In this document: positions 20,798-29,914 of the stretch, piece after piece
How the letters are laid out: each line of letters opens with the position of its first letter
Position numbering within the stretch: the first letter of the stretch is position 1
Assembly: GCA_001695595.3 (NCBI GenBank)
Contig: MBPM02000029.1
Span: forward strand, 135,001-165,000
Origin: Plasmopara viticola
Lineage: Eukaryota; Oomycota; Peronosporomycetes; Peronosporales; Peronosporaceae
Length of the DNA stretch: 30,000 nucleotides
Reading direction: 5' to 3'
Made by a program: the position numbers and the translations under genes
Notes under the pieces: generated by a model
Seen by the model: only the letters and a program-made list of their open reading frames with translations
Databases searched by the model: none
What the model was told of the DNA's origin: nothing

Positions 20798-22227
20798 CTA
20801 GAATTGGACTTGGTCTGGACACAGCTGTCCCAGAACGGTCTGAAGATCGAGATCCTGTTGACCCGGATAAAGTGTGGACATTCGCTCAATCACACAGCAT
20901 TCCTCGTCTAGTGTACAAGGTTGCTTGGAGATTTCGCGGAGGTCGGAATGTCCGAAGGCTTTTGCGCGAAGGTGTTGGAAGTTGTTCGTCGCCGTGGTGT
21001 CGAACAAGACCCGGTGAAGACTGGGCTGAGCTCGCACCGATGCGATCACCAAATCTGGGTCGGTTTGCGAGCAGAGATCCCAAAAAGTCTTCAATCGTAG
21101 TGCATACGTTGCTTTGTCGAACCGCCGCATTCATGGCCCCTTCCATTATTTCTGAAAGCTCCACATAGGAGGCTACAGACTGAGGCGGGTTGGTTGAGTT
21201 GTCCCACAGAATGAGGTTTTGGTCCGGAGGAATAGGTCCATCTAGTCCATCGCTCAACCATTTATACGAGTTAACCGATGCAACCATCGGGTACTCGGTT
21301 TGGGAGGTGGGGGCAGCGCACACCTACCGCTATATCTGCGATTGTGCCAAAGACCATGCCCTTTACCCGCTTAATGCGGTCCGGCGTACGATCTGTGGCC
21401 ATGGTTACGCCAACAGGGAAAACGGCAGTGCTCTCGTGTGGCCAAATCGACTTAGGATTGGCTACGATTGCACCTTCGAGACCTTCCATGAAGCTGCTTT
21501 GAAAAGACTCTTCATCAATTTGATCCCCACTATGTGGCTCACTTTCTGACGAGGAGACGTCGACCATCGCATCAAAATCACTGTCATCGCTCTTGTCATC
21601 GAAAGCGGGTGGGATGCTGCCCGTTTCGTCTTGGTCAGGGTTGAGAGGCGCAGGCGTGGGTTGGCGAGCCTGTCGTCCCTTTCCCCGAAGCTCCTTGATG
21701 AAGGGTGGGACGACGCTGTTGGAGGCGCGTTTGCGGTGATGTACCACTGTATAGCCTTGCCCAGTAAATTGGATTTGGCGAAGAGGGACGCGTTAACTCA
21801 GCATCACCGACGCTGGGAGTAATTTTTGGCTGAAAAATACCCGTCGGCTGCGGGAGCGGAGTCCTCCGATGGTATGGGCAGGTGTAATAAACACCGGCGG
21901 CGTGCCTTGATTCGCAAACGAGCAGTAGATGACGCCGTCCGTTGCGTCGTCGGGCAGGCGTTGCGAATCCACGTAATACCAGTGGGAGTACTTTGAGTAC
22001 GGTTGGACTTTGAACTTGCGACCACAAATGGTCACAGATTCGCTCCCCAATTTCGCACAAAAGTCCCGGTCGGTACACTGGAAGCTGATCCCAGCGTTGC
22101 GGACTGTCTTGAAGTCGCGGAGATTGCCGAGGTTCGAGGTCCACGTGACGCTTTGTGGAGTCGAACCCAGCAAGGTCATGATCTCGGTGTCCGAGAAGGT
22201 GGCCGTTAATTCCTGGGCTGGGATCAC
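20798..22227 (-). pseudogene. ORF1 of the 5S LINE (nucleic-acid-binding protein, broken)
   Basis: It begins at ATG 22227 (MIPAQELTATF). The first 144 codons include SVTICGRKFKVQPYSKY, YYVDSQRLPDDATDGVIY and a Ser/Arg patch, the style of LINE ORF1 RNA-binding proteins, though I cannot assign a named fold. An in-frame stop at 21793 is followed in the same frame by an acidic segment (21747-21271: DDKSDDSDFDAMVD and more). A frameshift near 21300, beside a G-run, leads to the frame at 21323-20886. Another near 21000 leads to the last stretch (21130-20798: YALRLKTFWDLC, AKAFGHSDLREI). It ends at 20798, about 160 bp before ORF2. The assignment rests on position in the element and on composition. 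Confidence 0.7.
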
Positions 22228-22937
22228 ATGGGTAGGAGCGGCTCGGGGGAAACTTGTTGCGGGACGCCGGCCAGGGCGGCGCAGCGTCTGTCCCGTTGGT
22301 CCCGGTCGGGATCCAGCAAGGCTGCCTCCGCCTTCTCAAAGACGGCGTCAGCAGGGCGCGAATGTTCGGTCCGTGGCGCGGTGTTGTGCCATGTTTGGCG
22401 CCAACCCTTGTCGCGTTGGGGGCCCGTCATAGCTGGAGAGTACTGCGGAGTACTAACCACTAGTTGCGAATGAACGCAGGAAACTGTGGAGACGCGCTTA
22501 CTGCGTCTCTAGTATTAAAGGACACTTAAGCCAACACTAGTCGAAAGGTACCTCAATACCCGGACACAGTGAAGGTGCAGCCTACAAAGTATGCTCTCTT
22601 CCACTCCACGTGGAATTGAGCTTTTCGTTGACTCACATCAGTACGGCCTAGCGTCCTGGTGGGTGAGTCGCACTACGATGTAGTTTAGGCGAAACCAGTC
22701 GATACCTTTCGGTAAGACTAGCGCACTTAGTTCTTGTCCTCAGCAGGGATGAGCCTACAGTAAACTGTAGGCGCCTAACTGTCTGAGTGACGCGAACTGC
22801 GGGGGCGGGGGTGGAGGCTCGGCACGACCCGGTGAACGGGGGGGGGCGGAGCGGGGCGACTTGACAACTGGGGAAGCAGAGGAGCAAGCTTGGGCTTGTC
22901 TCTGTCCACTTGTGGGGTAGCTGGCAAATTGCGGAAT
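22228..22937 (-). other. 5' UTR of the 5S LINE, with G-rich tract and hairpins
   Basis: About 700 bp between the 5S target copy and ORF1, with no open frame of note. It includes a perfect 7-bp stem (gagacgc / gcgtctc at 22489-22509), a second stem (gcctacagt / actgtaggc at about 22753-22771), and a strongly G-rich plus strand at 22799-22858 with runs of 5, 5, 9 and 4 G. I looked for a self-cleaving ribozyme at the 5' end and could not establish one by eye. Confidence 0.6.
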
Positions 22938-22951
22938 GCTTAACTTCACAG
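22938..22951. repeat. 5S target-site copy between LINE and first SINE
   Basis: The sequence gcttaacttcacag, identical to the 5S target (nt 44-57 of 5S on the minus strand). Further copies: 17087-17100 and 23944-23957 (identical), and 23275-23288 and 23610-23623 (both gcttagcttcacag). Confidence 0.92.
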
Positions 22952-23274
22952 AGATTTAAGCTACCGGAACCCACGCGCTAGGACTAAGCTGTCTCTATCG
23001 CGGGATGCTGATAGCAACTCGACCCATCTTGGGACCGGATTCCGTACCCCTCATTACACTATGGGGCTTTTTCGGTCAGTGGGGCGTCCCCCCTCAACCC
23101 TTTTATTACCCAATCGGGCGCGAGTTGGTAGGGCAGTCACACACTCGGGTGTGGATTGCTCGTCCACTTTAGTGACCTATCTTCGGCTTCCTTAATTCGG
23201 ATCCTATGGGTATCGAACCAGGTACCTCCCGGTCCTAGGTCGAACGGCTAACCGCTCGAGCCACAGGGTCGGTT
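22952..23274 (-). mobile_element. 5S-inserted tRNA-derived SINE, copy 1
   Basis: A 323-bp element. On the minus strand it opens, about four bases after the target, with a tRNA-like head: gaccctgtggctcgagcgg (A-box-like) and, about 35 nt on, ggttcgataccc (B box, matching ggttcgannc), then ataggatcc, which pairs with the first bases as an acceptor stem would. The D-arm (ggct ... agcc) is recognisable, while the anticodon and T arms are imperfect. The roughly 250-bp body has no coding potential and ends ccggtagcttaaatct directly at the target copy. It differs from copies 2 and 3 at scattered positions, for example gcaactcgacccatcttggg against gcaatccgaccctagtggg. Confidence 0.85.
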
Positions 23275-23288
23275 GCTTAGCTTCACAG

Positions 23289-23609
23289 AGATTTAAGCTA
23301 CCGGAACCCACGCGCTAGGACTAAGCTGTCTCTATCGCGGGATGCTGATAGCAATCCGACCCTAGTGGGACCGGGTTCCGTACCCCTCATTACACTATGG
23401 GGATTTTTCGGTCAGTGGGGCGTCCCCCCCCAACCCTTTTATTACCCAATCGGGCGCGAGTTGGTAGGGCAGTCACACACTCGGGTGTGATTGCTCGTCC
23501 ACTTTAGTGACCTATCTCCGGCTTCCTTAATTCGGATCCTATGGGTATCGAACCAGGTACCTCCCGGTCCTAGGTCGAACGGCTAACCGCTCGAGCCACA
23601 GGATCGGTT
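23289..23609 (-). mobile_element. 5S-inserted tRNA-derived SINE, copy 2
   Basis: A 321-bp element with the same head, body and ends as copy 1. Here the first bases read gatcctgt, so pairing with ataggatc is complete apart from one G-T, supporting an acceptor-stem origin. It is nearly identical to copy 3, and both have the variant target gcttagcttcacag at their low-coordinate end. That pattern suggests that copies 2 and 3 arose by duplication of one 335-bp unit rather than by two separate insertions. Confidence 0.85.
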
Positions 23610-23623
23610 GCTTAGCTTCACAG

Positions 23624-23943
23624 AGATTTAAGCTACCGGAACCCACGCGCTAGGACTAAGCTGTCTCTATCGCGGGATGCTGATAGCAATCCGACCCTAG
23701 TGGGACCGGGTTCCGTACCCCTCATTACACTATGGGGATTTTTCGGTCAGTGGGGCGTCCCCCCCCAACCCTTTTATTACCCAATCGGGCGCGAGTTGGT
23801 AGGGCAGTCACACACTCGGGTGTGATTGCTCGTCCACTTTAGTGACCTATCTCCGGCTTCCTTAATTCGGATCCTATGGGTATCGAACCAGGTACCGCCC
23901 GGTCCTGGGTCGAACGGCTAACCGCTCGAGCCACAGGGTCGGT
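23624..23943 (-). mobile_element. 5S-inserted tRNA-derived SINE, copy 3
   Basis: A 320-bp element, nearly identical to copy 2 (a few differences such as ggtaccgcccggtcctggg). It abuts the 5' part of the 5S gene, with one base fewer at the head junction than the other two. The A-box-like and B-box sequences are present, so Pol III transcription is possible. Confidence 0.85.
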
Positions 23944-24000
23944 GCTTAACTTCACAGAGCAGACGGGATATGGTATTTTCAGCCTAATATGGCCGTCTAC
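23944..24000 (-). rRNA. 5S rRNA, 5' part (nt 1-57), split by insertion
   Basis: Minus-strand sequence gtagacggccatattaggct, then gaaaataccatatcccgtct and gctctgtgaagttaagc, matching the 5' half of oomycete 5S rRNA. The rest is 6.8 kb away at 17026-17100. The last 14 nt are the duplicated target. This piece lacks the internal promoter. Confidence 0.92.
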
Positions 24001-24545
24001 GAAAAAACTAATATATACAACGCCTAATAGTGCTCGGTAATATAACATTTTATACTACAAGAGAATATATGGTGTAATGCACTACAACAAAACGGGTGGC
24101 TAGTAGCCACTGCCTACTACACAGCATAATAAGACAGCTGCTATGCTAGTCGGTAGAACCAACACCTTCACAGACAGCAGTACAGATAGCTTGCCGTTGC
24201 ATATTCAAACGCACGTGTCCTAACGACAAGGTGCCTAACACACATGACCAAGCATCGTATGCGACATTTTTTTGCATATTCGCACTAGACATCATGGACA
24301 CCTTGTGCATGTACAGCGCACGCTTCGCTTAAGTACGACACTACATTGTCATATATAAAGTGCTCTTCCTCCCGTCACCTTACGTCACTTTCATGTACAC
24401 GACCGTACGCCACCTACCGAGCCTACCTTCATTTCCGCTTGCGAATCCGCGCTTCCCCTCCATCGCCTCCCCTTCTCCGTACATACGCGTACCCTACGCT
24501 TCTTCCCTATTATTATTTCGAGCCAAATTCCTTCAAAAAACCATA
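24001..24545. other. Spacer upstream of 5S
   Basis: Non-repeated spacer of about 540 bp with no gene. A tatataaag box-like sequence lies at about 24352-24360 on the plus strand. It has no evident partner gene and may be chance. The overlapping open frames around 24346-24608 have no family likeness. Confidence 0.5.
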
Positions 24546-24567
24546 CAATTAAAACAGAGAACAACTT

Positions 24568-24791
24568 GGCATTTTTTCAAAGTCTTTAGCTTTATTCTCC
24601 ATAATTAATCCCTAACTATTTTTTTTCAAATAACACTATGCCGAGTATGCAAAATCTTTAGCTATATGCTCCATACTTATTCCCTAATTGATTTTTCTCT
24701 ATCTAATACTATGTCAAGTATGCAAAGTCTTTTGCTGTATTTTCCATACTTATTCCTAATCAATTTTTCTTCTATCTAATACTTTGTCAAG
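24568..24791. repeat. Three tandem copies of a 72-79 bp spacer repeat
   Basis: Units share tatgcaaagtctttagct, then ctccatacttattccctaat, and end ctatgtcaag. They start near 24568, 24647 and 24720. A/T-rich and non-coding. Confidence 0.75.
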
Positions 24792-24814
24792 TCAAAGTCG
24801 CTTAGAACCCATAC

Positions 24815-25085
24815 AAATAAAACAGTTAGGAACTTAACATTTTTTTAAAAGTCTACTTTTATATATTTACTAATTGCCTATGTAAATTTACGTCTATACT
24901 AACCTACGCTACATTTACTAAACTGCTTGCCTATTGTTGTTCCAAGCCAAGTACGCTACAGAACCTTTACAATTAAGACAGAAAGCAACTTAGCATTTTT
25001 CGCAAAGTCTTCGGCTATGTATTCTATACTCAATGCCTATGTAAATCTACGTCTATACTAACCTACGCTGCGTTTCCACAATTAA
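24815..25085. repeat. Two copies of a roughly 157-bp spacer repeat
   Basis: The segment tgcctatgtaaatttacgtc followed by tatactaacctacgct lies near 24876 and again, with one change, near 25033. Flanking phrases (attaagacagaaagcaactt and ataaaacagttaggaactta, then gcatttt and aaagtct) also match, and resemble the start of the 24568 repeats. Confidence 0.7.
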
Positions 25086-25234
25086 TTTATAATTGTTATA
25101 AGTTAAACACGCTCGAAAATCTATACTAATTCTAGTCTACACCTACTGTCCTACCAAGCTTCCTTACTAAAATTCAGTATGCGCACAATATTTCCGTTTT
25201 TGCCTACTCTAATTCTTAATTGAATTATAATAAG

Positions 25235-25301
25235 CGGCTTATTAACTGATTACAAATAACAAAAGTACTTGCTTTTGTAGTTGTAATCAATTAATAAGCC
25301 G
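25235..25301. repeat. Long nested hairpin in the spacer
   Basis: Arms cggcttattaactgattaca (25235-25254, continuing one base) and ttgtaatcaattaataagcc (25281-25300, continuing one base) pair at 20 of 21 positions. Inside the loop acaaaag (25259-25265) pairs with cttttgt (25272-25278). It lies just downstream, in the rDNA direction, of the 311-bp array, and its cggcttat end echoes the aagccgcttat phrase in each array unit. Confidence 0.8.
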
Positions 25302-25389
25302 ATTTATATAGTTTCCAATGATAGGCGAAAACAACCGTTTTGCGCATGTTAAAATGAAAAAAAACCTATCAAAAAATGCCATATTTACT

Positions 25390-28300
25390 TCGCTACTTAA
25401 AATCACGAATTTGGCTTGGATTTTACTAGCACAGGCACTTGGCAGCTCACACTAACAGCTTATAAGCAGCCTATGCTAAATACTAATAAATTCAATACTA
25501 AATCGTTTTAAATTCGGAAACGTCTAGCAATTACTCAATGCTTTATTAAGATTCAATACTATAACTTTCGAGTTTGGCTTGCAATTTATAAGCACCGGCA
25601 CTTAGCGGTTTTCACTAATTGTTGAAAGCTGCTTATGCAAATTGCTAGTTAATTGAAAACCATTATAACTTGGAAAGTTTAGCATGTCCTTAATGTCCTA
25701 TTAAGTTTCAATACTATAAGTCCCGAATTTGGCTTGATTTTCATTAGCACCGGCACTTAGCAGCTCACAGTTCATAAGCCGCTTATGCTTGATACTAGAA
25801 AATCAATATTAAATCGATATTAATTCGAGAACGTCTAGCAATTACTTAATGCTCTATTAAAATTCAATACTATAACTTTTGAGTTCGGCTTGCAATTGAT
25901 TAGCACCGGCACTTAGCAGTTTTTACTAAAAGCTGAAAGCTGCTTATGCAAATTGCTAGTTAATTGAAAACCATTATAACTTGGAAAGTTTAGCATGTCC
26001 TTAATGTCCTATTAAGTTTCAATACTATAAGTCCCGAATTTGGCTTGATATTTTATTCGCACCGGAACTTAGCAGCTCACAGTTTATAAGCCGCTTATGC
26101 TTAATACCAAAAATTCAATACTTAATCGATTTCAATTTGAAAACGTTTAGCAATTACTTAATGCTCTATTAAAATTCATTACTATAACTTTCGAGTTTGG
26201 CTAGCAATTGATTAGCACCGGCACTTAGAAGCTTTCACTTAAAGCTGAAAGCTGCTTATGCAAATTGCTAGCTAATTGAAAACCATTATAACTTGGAAAG
26301 TTTAGCAAGTCCTTAATGTCGTATGAAGTTATAATACTATAAGTTTCGAATTTGGCTTGAATTTTATTAGCACCGGCACTAAGCAACTCACAGTTTATAA
26401 GCCGCTTATGCTTAATACCAAGAAATCAATACTTAATCGATTACAATCCGAAAACGTCTAGCAATTACTTAATGCTCTATTAAAATTCAATACTATAACT
26501 TTCGAGTTTGGCTTGCAATTGATTAGCACCGGCACTTAGCAGTTTTCACTAAAAGCTGAAAGCTGCTTATGCAAATTGCTAGTTAATTGAAAACCATTAT
26601 AACTTGGAAAGTTTAGCAAGTCCTTAATGTCCTATTAAGTTTCAATACTATAAGTCCCGAATTTGGCTTGATTTTTATTAGCACCGGCACTTAGCAGCTC
26701 ACAGTTCATAAGCCTCTTATGCTTAATACTAGAAAATCAATATTTAATCGATATTAATTCGAAAAGGTCTAGCAATTACTTAATGCTCTATTAAAATTCA
26801 ATACTATAACTTTCGAGTTTGGCTTGGAATTTATTAGCACCGGCACCTAGAAGTTTTCACTAAAAGTTGAAAGCTGCTTATGCAAATTGCTAGTTAATTG
26901 AATACCATTATAACTTGGAAAGTTTAGCATGTCCTTAATGTCCTATTAAGTTTTAATACCATAAGTCCCGAATTTGGCTTGATTTTCATTAGCACCGGCA
27001 CTTAGCAGCTCACAGTTCATAAGCCGCTTATGCTTAATACTAGAAAATCAATATTAAATCGATATTAATTCGAAAACGTCTAGCATTTACTTAATGCTCT
27101 ATTAAAATTCAATACTATAACTTTCGAGTTTGGCTTGCAATTGATTAGCACCGGCACTTAGCAGTTTTCACTAAAAGCTGAAAGCTGCTTATGCAAATTG
27201 CTAGTTAATTGAAAACCATTATAACTTGGAAAGTTTAGCAAGTCCTTAATGTCCTATTAAGTTTCAATACTATAAGTCCCGAATTTGGCTTGATTTTTAT
27301 TAGCACCGGCACTTAGCAGCTCACAGTTCATAAGCCGCTTATGCTTAGTACCAAAAATTCAATACTAAATCGATTTTAGTTCGAAAACGTCTAGCAATTA
27401 CTTAATGCTCTATAAAAGAATCAATACTATAACTTCCGAGTTTGGCTTGAAATTTATTAGCACCGGCACTTAGCAGTTTTCACTAAAAGCTGAAAGCTGC
27501 TTATGCAAATTGCTAGTTAATTGAAAATCATTTTAACTTGGAAAGTTGAGCATGTCCTTAATGTCCTATTAAGTTTCAATACTATAAGTCCCGAATTTGG
27601 CTTGATTTTTATCAGCACCGGCACTTAGCAGCTCACAGTTCATAAGCCGCTTATTCTTAATACTAGAAAATCAATATTTAATCGAAATTAATTCGAAAAC
27701 GCCTAGCAATGACTTAATGCTCTATTAAAATTCAACACTACAACTTTCGAGTTTGGCTTGCAATTGATTAGCACCGGCACTTAGCAGTTTTCACTAATAG
27801 CTGAAAGCTGCTTATGCAAATTGCTAGTTAATTGAAAACCATTATAACTTGGAAAGTTTAGCATGTCCTTAATGTCCTATTAAGTTATAATACTATAAGT
27901 TTCAAATTTGGCTTGAATTTTATTAGCACCGGCACTTAGCAGCTCACAGTTCATAAGCCGCTTATTCTTAATACTAGAAAATCAATATTTAATCGAAATT
28001 AATTCGAAAACGCCTAGCAATGACTTAATGCTCTATTAAAATTCAACACTACAACTTTCGAGTTTGGCTTGCAATTGATTAGCACCGGCACTTAGCAGTT
28101 TTCACTAAAAGCTGAAAGCTGCTTATGCAAATTGCTAGTTAATTGAAAACCATTATAACTTGGAAAGTTTAGCAAGTCCTTAATGTCCTATTAAGTTTCA
28201 ATACTATAAGTCCCGAATTTGGCTTGATTTTTATTAGCACCGGCACTTAGCAGCTCACAGTTCATAAGCCGCTTATGCTTAGTACCAAAAATTCAATACT

Positions 28301-29545
28301 AAATCGATTTTAGTTCGAAAACGTCTAGCAATTACTTAATGCTCTATAAAAGAATCAATACTATAACTTCCGAGTTTGGCTTGAAATTTATTAGCACCGG
28401 CACTTAGCAGTTTTCACTAAAAGCTGAAAGCTGCTTATGCAAATTGCTAGTTAATTGAAAATCATTTTAACTTGGAAAGTTGAGCATGTCCTTAATGTCC
28501 TATTAAGTTTCAATACTATAAGTCCCGAATTTGGCTTGATTTTTATCAGCACCGGCACTTAGCAGCTCACAGTTCATAAGCCGCTTATTCTTAATACTAG
28601 AAAATCAATATTTAATCGAAATTAATTCGAAAACGCCTAGCAATGACTTAATGCTCTATTAAAATTCAACACTACAACTTTCGAGTTTGGCTTGCAATTG
28701 ATTAGCACCGGCACTTAGCAGTTTTCACTAATAGCTGAAAGCTGCTTATGCAAATTGCTAGTTAATTGAAAACCATTATAACTTGGAAAGTTTAGCATGT
28801 CCTTAATGTCCTATTAAGTTATAATACTATAAGTTTCAAATTTGGCTTGAATTTTATTAGCACCGGCACTTAGCAGCTCACAGTTTATAAGCCGCTTATG
28901 CTTAATACCAAGAAATCAATACTTAATCGATTTCAATTCGAAAACGTCTAGCAATTACTTAATGCTCTATTAAAATTCAATACTATAACTCTCGAGTTTG
29001 GCTTGCAATTGATTAGCACCGGCACTTAGCAGTTTTCACTAAAAGCTGAAAGCTGCTTATGCAAATTGCTAGTGAATTGTAAACCATTATAACTTGGAAA
29101 GTTTAGCATGTCCTTAAGTTTCAATACTATAAGTCCCGAATTTGGCTTGATTTTTATTAGCACCGGAACTTAGCAGCTCACAGTTCATAAGCCGCTTATG
29201 CTTAATACTAGAAAATCAATACTAAATCGATTTATAAATTCAAAAACGTCTAGCAATTACTTAATGCTCTATAAAGATTCAATACTATAACTTCCGAGTT
29301 TGGCTTGAAATTTATTAGCACCGGCAGTTAGCAGTTTTCACTAATTGTTGAAAGCTGCTTATGCAAATTGCTAGTTAATTGAAAACCATTATAATTTGGA
29401 AAGTTTAGCATGTCCTTAATGTCCTATTAAGTTTCAATACTATAAGTCTCGAATTTGGCTTGAATTTTATTAGCACCGGCACTTAGCAGCTCACAGTTTA
29501 TAAGCCGCTTATACCTAATACTAATAAATTACATACTAAATCGAT
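25390..29545 (-). repeat. Main spacer array: 311-bp dimeric repeat, 14 copies
   Basis: About 4.1 kb of alternating half-units of 150-160 bp. All share gaatttggcttg or gagtttggcttg, then tagcaccggcacttagcag. Type A continues ctcacagttcataagccgct; type B continues ttttcactaaaagctgaaag, then ctgcttatgcaaattgctag. Type A marker cagctcac lies near 25443, 25761, 26073, 26384 (cagctcac reads caactcac), 26695, 27006, 27317, 27629, 27940, 28251, 28563, 28873, 29173 and 29487, with spacing 310-312 for most. There are 13 type B units between. The edge units are the most diverged. It lies downstream of 28S, a usual place for spacer subrepeats. Confidence 0.95.
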
Positions 29546-29914
29546 TGGAAAGTTAGCACTTAATGAAAGTCAAAACAGTAGTCTTTCAGCACTAATCACT
29601 ATTAACAAATATAATTGATTTCTTTCGCCGCCCCATGCGAAAGTAAATTACTTTAGTACGTCAGCCTTTGTTCGGCCGTATTACAATGTAAGTTTTTTTA
29701 CACTGACCCACTGCTTATAAATATCTTAATAACTTTTTTTTGAGTACCTTATCTCGATACCCCTATTTTGATTATTTTATTAAGTATCTTTACATTGGGA
29801 TTTAGCGGAAGATTTCGATTGATCTTCATTGTATTTACGATTAATACTGTTATTCTTTTTATTCTTTTATTGTTATTGCGCGGTTGCAATAGGGGGAGAA
29901 ATGTTCATTTCTGA
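29546..29914 (-). other. Spacer immediately downstream of 28S
   Basis: About 370 bp of unique spacer between the 28S 3' end and the 311-bp array, so the likely place of the 3' external spacer and Pol I termination signals. It is rich in T runs on the plus strand (A runs in the transcript sense). No terminator motif can be named. Confidence 0.5.

Larger units (their letters stand above)
17101..22937 (-). mobile_element. LINE inserted in the 5S rRNA gene (5.8 kb, two ORFs, defective)
   Basis: A non-LTR retrotransposon in the same orientation as 5S. It is bounded exactly by two copies of the 14-bp 5S sequence gcttaacttcacag (17087-17100 and 22938-22951). It seems close to full length: 5' UTR (22937 to about 22230), ORF1 (about 22227-20798), ORF2 with an APE endonuclease, reverse transcriptase and zinc knuckle (20636 to about 17300), and a 3' UTR of roughly 200 bp. 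It has no poly(A) tail, as expected of site-specific LINEs. Both ORFs are broken and one large internal deletion lies near 18110. Motif similarity to E1 in 18S (FADDCTG, RQGDPLSPA, RARTLRG, LLDEHK) puts both in one clade. Insertion into 5S is known for the fish Mutsu elements. I cannot tell whether this oomycete family has been named. Confidence 0.9.

Noticed and set aside
22850..22937. Self-cleaving ribozyme at the 5' end of the 5S LINE
   Set aside because: Some LINEs carry one, but I could not find a convincing double-pseudoknot pairing by eye. A covariance search would be needed.
22952..23943. Three functional tRNA genes in the SINE heads
   Set aside because: A-box-like and B-box sequences are present, but the anticodon and T arms pair poorly and each is fused to a 250-bp body, so these are tRNA-derived SINEs rather than tRNA genes.
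24346..24608. Overlapping 68- and 82-codon frames near a TATA-like sequence
   Set aside because: Low-complexity Pro/Ser/Tyr-rich translations in spacer with no homology I recognise.
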